64,000 bases of DNA from Cyclobacteriaceae bacterium. GTDB lineage: Bacteria; Bacteroidota; Bacteroidia; Cytophagales; Cyclobacteriaceae. The stretch spans positions 62,001-126,000 of the forward strand of contig JAEUUA010000020.1 of assembly GCA_016787755.1 (NCBI GenBank). The letters are read 5' to 3'. Shown one piece after another: positions 9,183-19,365 of the stretch (its first letter is position 1; the number at the start of each line of letters is the position of its first letter). The position numbers and the translations under genes were made by a program. The notes under the pieces were generated by a model. It made no database searches and was not told the DNA's origin. It saw only the letters and a program-made list of their open reading frames with translations.

Positions 9183-9611
9183 ATGAAAAAGGTTTTCTCA
9201 AGTGCACCCATAATGGCTACCCATGGCCTGGGCATTGTGCGCATTATTTTTGGTGCACTGATGGTGTATCATGGCAAAGAAGTATTTGATCCACAACTTA
9301 TGAAAGAATATGCCAGTTGGGACTCACTTTCAGGAGCCAACGGGTTATTATGGGTTTACATAGGAAAAGGCACAGAGTTACTGGCAGGACTTTTCCTTCT
9401 GCTTGGCCTTTTTACCCGGTTGGGTTCTTTGCTTACTATAGGCACCATGTCATACATTACATTTTTTGTGGGTGGTGGAAAATTCTGGTACGAAGATCAA
9501 CACCCCTTTATGTTTGCACTTTTTGGTTTGTTGTTTCTATTTACAGGTTCCGGTGGTTTTAGCCTTCACGCAATAATTTTTGAAGATCGCAGCGGAATGA
9601 AGCATGTTTAA
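9183..9611 (+). CDS. DoxX family membrane protein
   Basis: 142 residues with four predicted membrane helices. Characteristic DoxX features include the N-terminal RIIFGALMVYHGKEVF, then GLFLLLGLFTRLGSLLTIG, and the final helix FALFGLLFLFTGSGGFSLH. The family are inner-membrane proteins linked to quinone or thiosulfate redox chemistry or to oxidative stress responses, but most members are uncharacterised. It lies directly downstream of the putative barrel protein. Confidence 0.8.
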   Translation: MKKVFSSAPIMATHGLGIVRIIFGALMVYHGKEVFDPQLMKEYASWDSLSGANGLLWVYIGKGTELLAGLFLLLGLFTRLGSLLTIGTMSYITFFVGGGKFWYEDQHPFMFALFGLLFLFTGSGGFSLHAIIFEDRSGMKHV

Positions 9612-9713
9612 ATTTAGCCTGTCAAACCTAAAGGTCATGGGTTGAGGCATTTGCTAAAAGATCGTTTAATTCGTACCCATCACAATCAGAAATCGATAGT
9701 AAGCGTGAGTCTG

Positions 9714-10286
9714 TCAAGGGGATTCGCTAGGGTTACCTCCTTTGATGATTAGCCACAAAGCAAAAGTTATCTCCCACAAGCCGCCAGGTATTAAAAGAAA
9801 CATACTCCATTCTTTGCCATAGAATTCCATTAAAAAACCAACGGCAAAAACAGTATATCCTATGATTCCCCACAAGGCTAACCAGGGTGGAGAGATTCGG
9901 TGTTTATATAAGGTCAAACACATTGGGATACTACCTACCCCTAAGCCCACCATAGCCGCGTAGTAACCGTAATCATCCGAGAAATTGACTGCGGGCACTA
10001 AAGTTAACACCAGACTGGCAAGGGTTATTGCTTCAAATATTCTAGTTGCTAAATATACATGACCAACAAATAGATTATATCCCTGTAATGTTTTCCTGAA
10101 TAAAATACCAATGAATAAGACTATGGTCGAGTTTAATAATATAAGTGTAGCCCCAACATATTTCGTAATGACATATTCACTTTCAAAAAAATGTCGTCCA
10201 AATCCATAAACTACAAATGCCATAAGAAATAGAGAGCCTATTGTCTGAGCATATTTTATTTCCTTCCGCGTAAACTTGCTTTTCAT
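9714..10286 (-). CDS. DUF4386-type integral membrane protein
   Basis: 190 residues with six predicted transmembrane helices. The order GYNLFVGHVYLATRIFEA, PPWLALWGIIGYTVF and IPGGLWEITFALWLIIKGG fits the conserved pattern of DUF4386 proteins, which have no known biochemical role. The N-terminus is Lys-rich and cytoplasmic. It stands alone on the minus strand, about 90 nt downstream of the chrA stop. Confidence 0.65.
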   Translation of the reverse strand: MKSKFTRKEIKYAQTIGSLFLMAFVVYGFGRHFFESEYVITKYVGATLILLNSTIVLFIGILFRKTLQGYNLFVGHVYLATRIFEAITLASLVLTLVPAVNFSDDYGYYAAMVGLGVGSIPMCLTLYKHRISPPWLALWGIIGYTVFAVGFLMEFYGKEWSMFLLIPGGLWEITFALWLIIKGGNPSESP

Positions 10287-10378
10287 TTTAAATTCGTTTT
10301 TAAAAGTTTCTTAAGCGCACGCTGGTAGGTTTCATTACGTTCAAGTCCCTGCTATGCGCTGCTCTTTTTCCATTTTTG

Positions 10379-11689
10379 CTAATGAGTAGCGAAATAAATA
10401 CCAAGTCCAAAAATTGCACTAATACCAATCCAGGTTATCATTCCAATCCTGAAACGATACATTGCAATGAATGAAACCATTGTCCAACCAAGAGCCATAT
10501 AGTCCAGTCCTGCGAGTGAAACGTCAGTCGGAAAAATTACTGCTTTGCCGAGATAGATTGTCAAGTTGAGAATAACACCAACGACCGCAGCTGTCACCAG
10601 GGCGAGAATTTCTTTTACCCTTTTGTTTTCTTGTGTCCGTTCAATGACAGGTGCTCCAACAAGGATAAAAAGGAAGCAAGGAAGAAATGTATAAAATGTA
10701 GTTGTTACAAGTCCAAGTGTTCCCATTGCGAGTGAGCCTCCAAAATGATTATACCCTGCCATAAAACCAACGAAAACAAGCACCATAATTAAAGGTCCGG
10801 GAGTTGTCTCGCCAAGGGCAAGTCCATCTATCATTTGAAAGTTGGTCAACCAGTTGAACTTTTCAACGCTTATTTGAGCAACATAAGGCAAAACCGCGTA
10901 TGCCCCACCAAATGTTACAAAGGCTGCTTGGGTAAAAAAAAAGGATAACTTTTTCCAAAATTCAAACTCACTCGTCAAAAAGTAAAAGGCAATCAAAGGA
11001 ATGGACCAAAGTAAAACGCCAATACTTACTTGTTTTCCTACGCGCAATATGTTGAAGCCATTTTGAGATACAACTGTGTGTTTATTAATGTAATATTCAA
11101 TTTCGCCTGGTTCTTTTAGAATTGTTTTGTGGTCTCTTGTCTGAAAGAATACGGGGAAGAAATGCCGGGCTATTGTTCCAGTAATAATTGCACCTACAAT
11201 AATTAGCGGAAATGGAATGTTTAAAAAGAAAATGAAAGCGAAAGCGGAAAATGAAGCAACATAATGAAAAGGACTTAGTAACGATTTTTTACCAATTTTA
11301 AGTAATGCAAGAACTACGATCGCAATTACAGCAGGTTTTAATCCGCTAAACAATGCACAAATCCAAGGTAAGTTTCCAAATGAAACGTAAATCGCGCTTA
11401 GTCCAAGAAGAATGACCATGGAAGGAACCACAAACAATATTCCAGCTGCCAGTCCACCCAAAGTGCCATGAAGCATCCAGCCAATGTAAGTTGCCAATTG
11501 TTGTGCTTCGGGTCCCGGCAAAACCATACAATAGTTCAATGCATGTAGAAATTTGCTGTCGCTTATCCATTTTTTATTGTCCACTAAAAACTCGTGCATT
11601 ATTGCAATTTGTCCAGCTGGTCCGCCAAAACTTATAAAGCCAAGTTTTGTCCAAAATTTTAATGCTTCTTTGAAAGGCGGTTTCTCCAT
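10379..11689 (-). CDS. chrA: Chromate efflux transporter ChrA (two CHR domains)
   Basis: 436 residues, a full-length bidomain ChrA. The N-terminal CHR half has FISFGGPAGQIAIMHEFLV and MVLPGPEAQQLATYIGW. The C-terminal half has the parallel FVTFGGAYAVLPYVAQ and GLALGETTPGPLIMVL. About 11-12 membrane helices are expected. The family exports chromate from the cytoplasm, driven by proton motive force; environmental homologues may act on other oxyanions. No chrB-type regulator is adjacent. Confidence 0.9.
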   Translation of the reverse strand: MEKPPFKEALKFWTKLGFISFGGPAGQIAIMHEFLVDNKKWISDSKFLHALNYCMVLPGPEAQQLATYIGWMLHGTLGGLAAGILFVVPSMVILLGLSAIYVSFGNLPWICALFSGLKPAVIAIVVLALLKIGKKSLLSPFHYVASFSAFAFIFFLNIPFPLIIVGAIITGTIARHFFPVFFQTRDHKTILKEPGEIEYYINKHTVVSQNGFNILRVGKQVSIGVLLWSIPLIAFYFLTSEFEFWKKLSFFFTQAAFVTFGGAYAVLPYVAQISVEKFNWLTNFQMIDGLALGETTPGPLIMVLVFVGFMAGYNHFGGSLAMGTLGLVTTTFYTFLPCFLFILVGAPVIERTQENKRVKEILALVTAAVVGVILNLTIYLGKAVIFPTDVSLAGLDYMALGWTMVSFIAMYRFRIGMITWIGISAIFGLGIYFATH

Positions 11690-12041
11690 TTGTCACTTAG
11701 TTAATTACTACTCGGTCTGCTGGGGTTGCGCATAACTTTTTAAATACGAGATAAACTTTTATCTGTCAAATCACAATGATTAAACCGATGAATTCAATAG
11801 CAGATGTTATAAAAGTAGCATGCATTCATAAAGTATCAAATATGAAAGTTCAATAAAGAGGTCGAGACTATGCTTGGCTTAATTCGCAGCAAGGCGAATG
11901 TTGTGAAAACCTATAGAACAATTATTAGTAGTAGAGCCCAGGAAAGTAAATTCCACCCCCAGGCAGCATGATTTTGCATTAGACTGCATTGAATTCTTAA
12001 AAATCATTTTGAATGCTGGATGGGTGATGGGTAATTGCACC
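11690..12041. other. 352-bp intergenic region without a recognised gene
   Basis: AT-rich spacer between the divergent chrA and PD40 genes. It presumably contains both promoters. No RNA gene, hairpin terminator or credible coding remnant was recognised. Confidence 0.5.
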
Positions 12042-13007
12042 ATGAAATTAATCCTAACATTCAGTTTCGTCTTGATGATGGTTGCAGTCAGTGCCCAGAA
12101 AAATGTGCTCTCTTCTTTTAATTTGCCCCCTAAGGAACTTGCTCTTTTTGGCGAAGGTATTATTTCAACCCATTTGAACGAACGTGACTTTGCCATTTCA
12201 CCGGATGGTTCCGAAATCTATTTCACGATCTCAACACCTAAGTCAACATTTCAAACAATCGTGTCGAGCAAAAGGAATAAGCAAGGTTGGTCAACGCCAG
12301 AGGTAGTCTCTTTTGCAGGAGAATTTAGTGATCTTGAGCCTGTCTTCTCCATGGATGGACAAACACTTTATTTTGCATCCAATCGTCCGACTAGCGGATC
12401 AACATCAAAAGATTTTGATCTCTGGAAAGTAAAAAGAGTTGGCGCAGGGTGGGGCACGCCAGAAAATTTAGGTACCGTCATTAATACGAATGGTGACGAG
12501 TTCTATCCATCGATTACTAAAAGCGGCAATCTGTATTTTACAGCTGCCTATAAAGACGGACCCGGTCGGGAAGATATTTACTTCTCCGAATTCCGGAATG
12601 GAGAATTTGCCAAGCCTATTGCGTTAGACAGTGCTGTCAATACTAAGTTTTATGAATTCAATGCTTTTGTTGATCAAGACGAAAAGTATCTTCTATTTAC
12701 TTCGTATGGAAGAAAGGATGATACCGGTGGTGGTGATCTATATCTGAGTATAAAGGATAGTCAAGGTAAATGGCAACACGCAAAAAATCTAAAGACCCTT
12801 AACTCGAAACAACTTGATTATTGTCCCTATTTAACTAACGATGGCCGCGCGCTTTTCTTTACCAGTGAACGGCATCAATTGCCCTCCACGTTCTCAGCCA
12901 AAAGAGCAACCTATAAAGATTTCCTGAACTCAAATTCAAATCCGCTCAATGGAACAGGAAATATTTATTGGATTGATTTTCAGGAAGTATTGGATCGCTA
13001 TAAATAA
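12042..13007 (+). CDS. Secreted PD40/TolB-like beta-propeller protein
   Basis: About 321 residues from ATG 12042, chosen because MKLILTFSFVLMMVAVSAQ is a clean signal peptide; an ATG 33 nt upstream would bury it. Repeated blades have the PD40 pattern: ISPDGSEIYFTIS, FSMDGQTLYFASNRP, ITKSGNLYFTAAY and LTNDGRALFFTSERH. Such propellers are periplasmic or surface interaction modules. The partner or ligand is unknown. It is convergent with the FG-GAP gene, whose stop is 1 nt away. Confidence 0.8.
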   Translation: MKLILTFSFVLMMVAVSAQKNVLSSFNLPPKELALFGEGIISTHLNERDFAISPDGSEIYFTISTPKSTFQTIVSSKRNKQGWSTPEVVSFAGEFSDLEPVFSMDGQTLYFASNRPTSGSTSKDFDLWKVKRVGAGWGTPENLGTVINTNGDEFYPSITKSGNLYFTAAYKDGPGREDIYFSEFRNGEFAKPIALDSAVNTKFYEFNAFVDQDEKYLLFTSYGRKDDTGGGDLYLSIKDSQGKWQHAKNLKTLNSKQLDYCPYLTNDGRALFFTSERHQLPSTFSAKRATYKDFLNSNSNPLNGTGNIYWIDFQEVLDRYK

Positions 13008-13008
13008 T

Positions 13009-14211
13009 TCAATGATTTTTTGATACGGTTTTGGTAGGTGCTTGTTGCTCGAAATAAAACACTCCGTTTTTGTTTCCGATCACGAAATCCAGTAATCCAT
13101 CTTTGTTCATGTCTTCTGCTTCAAACTGGATGGCTACCCCGGAATTATTATCAATCAAATGTTTTACCCACACCGGTTTTCCTTTTCCATCTTTCAATAA
13201 TTCAAACCAGTAGATCACTGCTGGCTCCATGCCTCCAGGACCACTTCCCTGATGCGCGAAGAAACGTTTACCAGTTATCAAATCCGGTAACCCATCATTG
13301 TTTACATCTTTAAGAACAAGACTGTGCGATTCTGAAAAAGTACTATCAATCAAATGCCGAACGAATGAAATTTCATTGTTCTTGTCTTTAACTTGTTCGT
13401 GCCACCAAAGTCCATAATTATGTGCCGAAGACGAAACTACATCGGCATCACCATCTGTATCAAAATCGTATGTTAGCATTTGCGCACACGGATAACCGAG
13501 GTTGGTTTCATGAAATTTCCAGGGTGAAGTTTTGAAATCTTTCGGTGCTTCCCACCAGCCACCAATAATCATTACATCGTTGCGACCATCGCCATTGAGG
13601 TCACCCCATCCAAGGCCGTGCGAAAACATACCCACACCTTTTGCATTGGGTTGCGAAATAGGAGTGCGCTTCCAGGTAACATTCTTTCCGTTTACGGAGG
13701 AACTAGTCCAAGCCATTTGACCAAGTTTCTCATTTCCAAAAACAAGATCCATTTTTCCATTGCCATCAATATCCACCATCATAGGCGATTCGTTGGAGGC
13801 AATTGAATCGATCAGGTTTCGTTTCCAAAGTGTTTCAACACCGGCAGGGTTTTCATACCAATACACTTCCTTGCCGGGAAAATCAAAACAGATTAAATCA
13901 ACCCAGCCATCCTCATTTACATCCGTGGCATAATTAAGAAACGAGTCGCTGTATCCTTTGGTGTAATCAAACTTTTTATGTTTCCAGATGTCGTGTGCTT
14001 TCCAATCAGGTGCTTCAAACCATCGGGCACCGGCAATGATATCAAGCTTTCCATCTTTGTTAACATCGGCTATAGTGGATGCTTCGGTATAAAATTCATC
14101 CCAAAGATGAAATTTCTTAAAGGTTACTTTATCACCAGCAGTTTGTGCTGAACAAGAAAATGTAATTAGTAATGTAAGAGAGATATGATAATTTAGGATT
14201 CTATTTTTCAT
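13009..14211 (-). CDS. FG-GAP/VCBS repeat lipoprotein
   Basis: 400 residues. The N-terminus MKNRILNYHISLTLLITFSC carries a probable lipobox. Several FG-GAP/VCBS repeats with the calcium-loop pattern D-x-[ND]-x-D-G follow: DVNKDGKLDIIAGARW, DVNEDGWVDLICFD, DIDGNGKMDLVFGN, DLNGDGRNDVMIIG, DVNNDGLPDLITGK and DMNKDGLLDFVIGN. These form an integrin-like propeller. It starts 9 nt downstream of the PVC-type haem protein gene and is probably cotranscribed with it, so it may belong to the same periplasmic or surface complex. Confidence 0.85.
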   Translation of the reverse strand: MKNRILNYHISLTLLITFSCSAQTAGDKVTFKKFHLWDEFYTEASTIADVNKDGKLDIIAGARWFEAPDWKAHDIWKHKKFDYTKGYSDSFLNYATDVNEDGWVDLICFDFPGKEVYWYENPAGVETLWKRNLIDSIASNESPMMVDIDGNGKMDLVFGNEKLGQMAWTSSSVNGKNVTWKRTPISQPNAKGVGMFSHGLGWGDLNGDGRNDVMIIGGWWEAPKDFKTSPWKFHETNLGYPCAQMLTYDFDTDGDADVVSSSAHNYGLWWHEQVKDKNNEISFVRHLIDSTFSESHSLVLKDVNNDGLPDLITGKRFFAHQGSGPGGMEPAVIYWFELLKDGKGKPVWVKHLIDNNSGVAIQFEAEDMNKDGLLDFVIGNKNGVFYFEQQAPTKTVSKNH

Positions 14212-14220
14212 GGATGAATT

Positions 14221-17200
14221 TTACCAGGTTAATAAATAAGTGATCAACACATTAAATTCCTGCTGGGATAGTGTGGAGCCAAAATGATCGGGCATAATGG
14301 TGTAGCGCGAGGGCTTTTGTTCAACTATATCTTTTTTAGGTATTGAAAATTCTTTTCCTGAAAGATCGCCAAAGACAATTACAGCTCCCTGATCTCTGCG
14401 GTATAACCCGGTCATCACGTTGCCATCTTTTAACGTTATGGTATAGTTGCGGAATGCCTCAGAGATATTTCGATTTGGATCAATGATTTTCTCGGCAATC
14501 GCTTCAACACCCCGTTTTCCAATGCCATGAAGCTGCGGGCCAATGCCCGACATGGTGAGCTTGCGATGACAGACGCTGCAATTGTTACCAAAAACCATAG
14601 CTCCGGAATCCAATTGAATGGTGGATGCTTTAAAAGTTTTGAATGCTTTTATACGTTTATCAATCAACGCTTGTCTTTCAACACTAAGGGGTTCAATGTT
14701 GGCCGTAAGATAGTTGTATTCTTTCTGTTGTTTAGATGAAATATTTTGAAGCATCCGTTCTTCCACGCGGGGATCAATGAGCGTTCGTGATAAGTAAGAT
14801 CCATTCCTCACCTGATCAAGAACAATTTGTTTTCCTTCCGGTGAATTGGCCAATGCGGTTGCAATCACAGCTTCTAAATCGGCTGGCGCTTTCTTTATTT
14901 CTCTTAGCAACGTATTGGTTGCCTTTCCGGGAGATTCACCTAGCACAGCTGCCACATTTTTCTTCAGATTGATAGGAGTGTTATCACTAAGCAGCAAGGT
15001 TTTAGCTAATTCAAACGAACTATTATCGGTGGCCATCTTAAGCAACGATCGCAGGGCTGAAGTCTTTAACTCTGCATTGGGATTTTGCGCTAAAAATATT
15101 TTCAAATCAGGTTCAAGTGTTTGTACCTTATAATCACCCGCTAATTGGATAGCATAACTTTGTTGTGATGTGATTTCCTCGGAAGATAGCGTATCTAGGG
15201 AAGGATACTTTTTAAGAAGTCCAAGAGCTATCTCAGTGCCCCAAGGAGCGAGCAGTTGATTTTTTTCAGTGACTCCGCGTTGCGCCAAGCCTTCTTTCAC
15301 CCCTCTGAAAATACTTGCCTTTAACTCAATGTCATTCGCTTGCTTATCACGAGCGTTTTTAATGGTTTTATCAATTTGTTTCTGTGGGATAAAGCGCAGA
15401 ATTTGCTGATAGGCTAATTGTGTTTTTCCTTTCGGCATGGAATTGCTCGCAACATAATTAGAAAGAAATAAAGCGGCATCTTCTGAGTTAACATCTACCA
15501 ACGTGCCCGCAATAAAACCTGACTCTTCAGTACTCCATTTTTTTGCAGCCACTTGTTTCATTAAGGCATTATCACGTAGTAAGTTTCTAAGAGCAAGTCT
15601 GGAAGTATAGATTAAATGCGTATCGAAAGCAGGGGCGGTATGCAAAACCGAAAGAGCGGCTTCCACTGAACTCATATCGTGATAATCCATCAAAAGTTCA
15701 ACAGCGGCTCGCTGCACATGAGGATCGCTGTCTTTTAATGAGTTCAAAATGAGCGGTTGAAATTCTGCTTGACTTGATTTCCATTCTTTCAAAATCCGAA
15801 GGGTATGTAATCGTACTAGCGGAGAAGAGTGTGCAAGTGATTTTTTTAAGATGCCTTCATCTAAGGCATTCAATCGATACAACACCCAAAGCGAGTGAAC
15901 ATACTTTTGTGGAGTTGTATTAGCCTGATCGTTCACAACTACCTTTAATGCTTCAACAGCAGGTTCACCGACACGATCTGCTAATTGATCGGCAGCAGCC
16001 ATGCGCGTTGTAATGTTATTGGCATCAAATGCACTTAATAACTCATTAAGATTTGCCGTGGTTAAATCTTTTGGATCATTGTGCTCACCTTTATACGTGA
16101 TTCGCCAAATTCTACCGCGCTGTTTATCTCTTTTTGGATGGCCGAGTGGAACTTCATAGTGTCCTATGATTGCGTTATAAAAGTCAGCGATGTAAAGTGC
16201 ACCATCAGGACCTAGTTTAATGTTAACAGGTCGAAACCACGGGTCAGCACTTTTAACAAGATCTACTTCCGACTTTCCAACTGGCGATGAACCTTTATTT
16301 TCCCATGAGTACCGATGGACGCGCGAACTCACCGCATCTCCAATAAAGAAGTTACCCTGAAATTCTTTTGGGAATTTAGTATCCCCATAATAGGCAATGC
16401 CACACAAAGCTGTAGCCTCCTCTTCAAATGATTTCATATCAGGCCCAAAAGCCATGATTTCCAATTTTGAAAAATGGGGGTAATCACCCCCTCGAATCAA
16501 TTGATGGAGTGGGGAACTGTGACTGTCGGTTGAATAAACGTATCCATTTTCATCGTAAGCAAGCCCGAAAGGATTTACCTGCCCAAAAGTCATTTGTTCA
16601 ACACGGCTTCCATCAAGTCTAAAACGGAAAGTATTACCCGAAACCATTTTTATAGAATCCCCATCGGCACCCGCAATGGCAGAAAGATTAGTGAAACCAT
16701 GACACGCATAGACCCAACCATCGTAGCCCCGAACAAAATTGCTCACCATTCCATGCGTATCCTGAAAACCAAAAGGGCCAAACATTTTGCTTTTGCTTTC
16801 CGGCTTTCCATCCTGATTCGCATCTATGAATTTATAAACGTTTGGGACGCTAAACGCAACAACGCCATCCCTTGTGGGTAGCACACCGATAGGGATGTTT
16901 AGTGTATCTGCTACCTCCGTAAAACGATCGGCTTTCCCATCGTGATCTGTGTCTTCAAGAATGGTGAGTCGGTCGGTACTTTTTTTACCCGGTGTTGTGG
17001 GGAAGGGATATTCAAAAGATTGGGTTACCCACATGCGACCTTTCGCATCGAAGGTCATGTTGATGGGTTTGTCAATGTCAGGCTCGGAAGCAAATAATTG
17101 AATTTCAAAACCAGGAGGAAGTTTGAAACCCAAACGTTCCTGTTCCGCAGTTTGGGGTTCGGTGGAGCGAATGTTCTCAGTGAACAGATCTCCGCTATAG

Positions 17201-17304
17201 CGCGATTCATCCGTTAATTCATTTGCTTTTTTGCAAGTACTAAAGAGGAGTGCCAGTCCAAAAAAAACAATCAAAATCCGGCTGATCCGACTAATTGAAT
17301 TCAT
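14221..17304 (-). CDS. PVC-type haem-binding CxxCH lipoprotein with propeller and HEAT repeats
   Basis: 1027 residues. A signal peptide ends in the lipobox LLFSTC (Cys24). The first ~400 residues form a dehydrogenase-type propeller, with FASEPDIDKPINMTFDAKGR, GLAYDENGYVYSTDSHSSPL and DGALYIADFYN. The middle is alpha-helical HEAT-like (DSDPHVQRAAVELLMDYH). The C-terminal ~130 residues are a cytochrome c domain with NNCSVCHRK as the haem attachment site and a distal MPDHFGSTLS. These 'membrane-bound dehydrogenase' proteins are common in Planctomycetes and Bacteroidota and are thought to oxidise sugars or other carbon compounds in the periplasm; the substrate is unknown. A second, related protein begins at the right end of the window. 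Confidence 0.85.
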   Translation of the reverse strand: MNSISRISRILIVFFGLALLFSTCKKANELTDESRYSGDLFTENIRSTEPQTAEQERLGFKLPPGFEIQLFASEPDIDKPINMTFDAKGRMWVTQSFEYPFPTTPGKKSTDRLTILEDTDHDGKADRFTEVADTLNIPIGVLPTRDGVVAFSVPNVYKFIDANQDGKPESKSKMFGPFGFQDTHGMVSNFVRGYDGWVYACHGFTNLSAIAGADGDSIKMVSGNTFRFRLDGSRVEQMTFGQVNPFGLAYDENGYVYSTDSHSSPLHQLIRGGDYPHFSKLEIMAFGPDMKSFEEEATALCGIAYYGDTKFPKEFQGNFFIGDAVSSRVHRYSWENKGSSPVGKSEVDLVKSADPWFRPVNIKLGPDGALYIADFYNAIIGHYEVPLGHPKRDKQRGRIWRITYKGEHNDPKDLTTANLNELLSAFDANNITTRMAAADQLADRVGEPAVEALKVVVNDQANTTPQKYVHSLWVLYRLNALDEGILKKSLAHSSPLVRLHTLRILKEWKSSQAEFQPLILNSLKDSDPHVQRAAVELLMDYHDMSSVEAALSVLHTAPAFDTHLIYTSRLALRNLLRDNALMKQVAAKKWSTEESGFIAGTLVDVNSEDAALFLSNYVASNSMPKGKTQLAYQQILRFIPQKQIDKTIKNARDKQANDIELKASIFRGVKEGLAQRGVTEKNQLLAPWGTEIALGLLKKYPSLDTLSSEEITSQQSYAIQLAGDYKVQTLEPDLKIFLAQNPNAELKTSALRSLLKMATDNSSFELAKTLLLSDNTPINLKKNVAAVLGESPGKATNTLLREIKKAPADLEAVIATALANSPEGKQIVLDQVRNGSYLSRTLIDPRVEERMLQNISSKQQKEYNYLTANIEPLSVERQALIDKRIKAFKTFKASTIQLDSGAMVFGNNCSVCHRKLTMSGIGPQLHGIGKRGVEAIAEKIIDPNRNISEAFRNYTITLKDGNVMTGLYRRDQGAVIVFGDLSGKEFSIPKKDIVEQKPSRYTIMPDHFGSTLSQQEFNVLITYLLTW

Positions 17305-17416
17305 AGGAGGTAGTTAGGGTCTCCTTAAAAATAAGCTTTATTTAAAGTTAAAAGAAAGGGCAGTCAACGATTATGTTAGACGGCAAAAAGAATTCCGATG
17401 CTGGTCTCAAACGTTG

Positions 17417-18085
17417 TCAGATTTCGAATTTAGGATTACTAACCAGATCCAGTTGCTTGTTCGTTTGGGGATGGAAAATTGTCAGTTGGCAAGCATGAAG
17501 GGCAATTGAGTTAGGATGGTAGGGCAGCGTAGAACCATACAAACTATCCCCAAGAATAGGGCAGCCTTTATGCGCTAATTGGGCACGGATTTGATGATAC
17601 TTACCCGTATGCAGTGCTATGTTCCATAGAAATTTGTCAACACTTAATTCGGACACTTCGTAATTTAAGATTGCTCTTTCCGAATACTCAATTTCATGGT
17701 CATAAAGGATAGCCTTTTTCTTTTCCTTGCGATGCCAATGTTCCAACAAACCATTTTTCACTTCAGGAGTTTGATCAGTAATTGCCTGGTAGAATTTTTT
17801 TACTCTTCGCTCGGCAAACTGTTCACTTAAATTTTTAAGTACCGAACGCTGCTTGGCAAATAGCACAATTCCACTTACAGGGCGGTCGAGCCGATGAATA
17901 TGTTGTGCATAAAGTTCCTGGCTGGCAGATAGTTTTGCCTTGAGATACTTCTTAACCTCCTGCAATAAGTTTGGATGTCCGTTACGGTCGGGCTCAACCA
18001 TTAATCCAGCGGGTTTGTTGATGACCAGGATGGCATCGTCTTCAAATATGACGAAATCAGAAAAATGAATAAACTTTATGCCCAA
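17417..18085 (-). CDS. RluA-family pseudouridine synthase
   Basis: 222 residues, without an S4 domain. The catalytic-Asp motif is HIHRLDRPVSGIVLFAK (about 62-78). A second core element is KYHQIRAQLAHKGCPILGD, with the typical H-Q-I-R-x-Q-x-A. The family isomerises uridine in rRNA or tRNA. This short form resembles the TruC/RluA-like group, but the target cannot be assigned. It is divergent from rpoD. Confidence 0.85.
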   Translation of the reverse strand: MGIKFIHFSDFVIFEDDAILVINKPAGLMVEPDRNGHPNLLQEVKKYLKAKLSASQELYAQHIHRLDRPVSGIVLFAKQRSVLKNLSEQFAERRVKKFYQAITDQTPEVKNGLLEHWHRKEKKKAILYDHEIEYSERAILNYEVSELSVDKFLWNIALHTGKYHQIRAQLAHKGCPILGDSLYGSTLPYHPNSIALHACQLTIFHPQTNKQLDLVSNPKFEI

Positions 18086-18258
18086 ATTTTGCGTTGTCGT
18101 TATTTATTCGTATACTATATATGATCAAAAAGCTCTTTTAAGCCTTGAATGGACGTTTCTCACTTATTACTAGTGAGACCATCGTTTTGCAAACGTTTGA
18201 AATTTAAGACTAAAAAGAAGGAACTATTTATTATTAAACACAAAAACCAACTTATTAC

Positions 18259-19125
18259 ATGCGCGCACTAAAAATAACTCAAAAAATTACCAATAGGGAA
18301 TCTCAATCATTCGATAAATATTTAAGTGAAATTGCAAAAATTGACCTAATCACAGCCGAAGAAGAAGTAAACCTGGCTAAGCGGATTAGGGAGGGAGATG
18401 AAGTAGCACTACAAAAATTGATTAATGCAAACCTTAGGTTTGTTGTGTCGGTGGCTAAGCAATACCAACAAGGCGGAATGACGCTCAGCGACCTTGTTAA
18501 TGAAGGCAATTTGGGACTTATAAAAGCTGCATCCCGATTTGATGAGAAGCGTGGATTTAAGTTTATCTCCTATGCGGTATGGTGGATTCGCCAATCAATC
18601 TTGCAAGCTTTATCTGAACAATCACGCATTGTGCGCTTGCCCTTAAATCGTATTGGTACGCTCAATAAAATGAATAAAACATTCGCGAGCCTCGAACAAA
18701 AGTTTCAGAGAGAACCAACTACTGAAGAGTTGGCCGAAGTAATGGAAACAACCACAGAGGAAATTCAAAAAATTGCAAACCATCGTGCACGTAAGTTATC
18801 GATGGATGCACCTTTGGGTAATGATGGCGATAGCGGTACACTCTTGGATGTGATGGATGATGATGGTGCCGTTCAGCCAGACTCGGAACTTATGAATGCT
18901 TCCTTAAAAACTGAAATCCAGTTTTCATTGTCGAAATTATCAAGCCGCGAAGCGGACGTGCTTTCACTTTATTATGGACTATCAGGTGGGCATGCCTTAT
19001 CTATGCATGACATCAGTGAGAAATTTGATCTAAGTACGGAACGTGTGAGACAGATAAAAGAAAAGGCTACCCGCAAATTGCGTAACACCTCTCGACTTGA
19101 TGTTTTGAAATCCTATCTGGGATAA
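18259..19125 (+). CDS. rpoD: Primary sigma factor of the Bacteroidota type
   Basis: 288 residues, the length of the Bacteroidota primary sigma factor, with no region 1.1. Region 1.2 is QSFDKYLSEIAKIDLITAEEE. Region 2 has FISYAVWWIRQSILQAL, which includes the -10 recognition helix. Region 3 starts at REPTTEELAEVMETT, and region 4 ends in the helix-turn-helix DISEKFDLSTERVRQIKEKA. Bacteroidota sigma-A recognises unusual promoters (TTTG around -33, TAnnTTTG around -7). It is monocistronic, with a rho-independent terminator just downstream. Confidence 0.95.
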   Translation: MRALKITQKITNRESQSFDKYLSEIAKIDLITAEEEVNLAKRIREGDEVALQKLINANLRFVVSVAKQYQQGGMTLSDLVNEGNLGLIKAASRFDEKRGFKFISYAVWWIRQSILQALSEQSRIVRLPLNRIGTLNKMNKTFASLEQKFQREPTTEELAEVMETTTEEIQKIANHRARKLSMDAPLGNDGDSGTLLDVMDDDGAVQPDSELMNASLKTEIQFSLSKLSSREADVLSLYYGLSGGHALSMHDISEKFDLSTERVRQIKEKATRKLRNTSRLDVLKSYLG

Positions 19126-19153
19126 ATTAAGATGTCAAAAAATATCTTTAAAA

Positions 19154-19186
19154 AGGCCGATTCAGTTAAATGGATCGGCCTCTTTC
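19154..19186 (+). terminator. Rho-independent terminator of rpoD
   Basis: AGGCCGAT (19154-19161) pairs perfectly with ATCGGCCT (19174-19181) around a 12-nt loop. A CTTTC tract follows. It lies about 30 nt after the rpoD stop. Confidence 0.8.
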
Positions 19187-19365
19187 ATTTCAACAATTTT
19201 GTAGAACTGGCTATTTTCTTGCCAGACCCTGAGATTTTCAGAAACAGATAATCTTCTTATACGCTATTTCATCCTTCATTTTGTGCGTGTGCAGATAATC
19301 CGTTTATTCTCATTTTAATTTCTCCAAGATTTGATACACATCACAAGCGCGGAGCGCATTCTTTT

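Noticed and set aside
10287..10378. Possible degenerate array site near chrA
   Set aside because: CCCTGCTATGCGCTGC looks slightly like a right arm, but there is no matching left stem or core.
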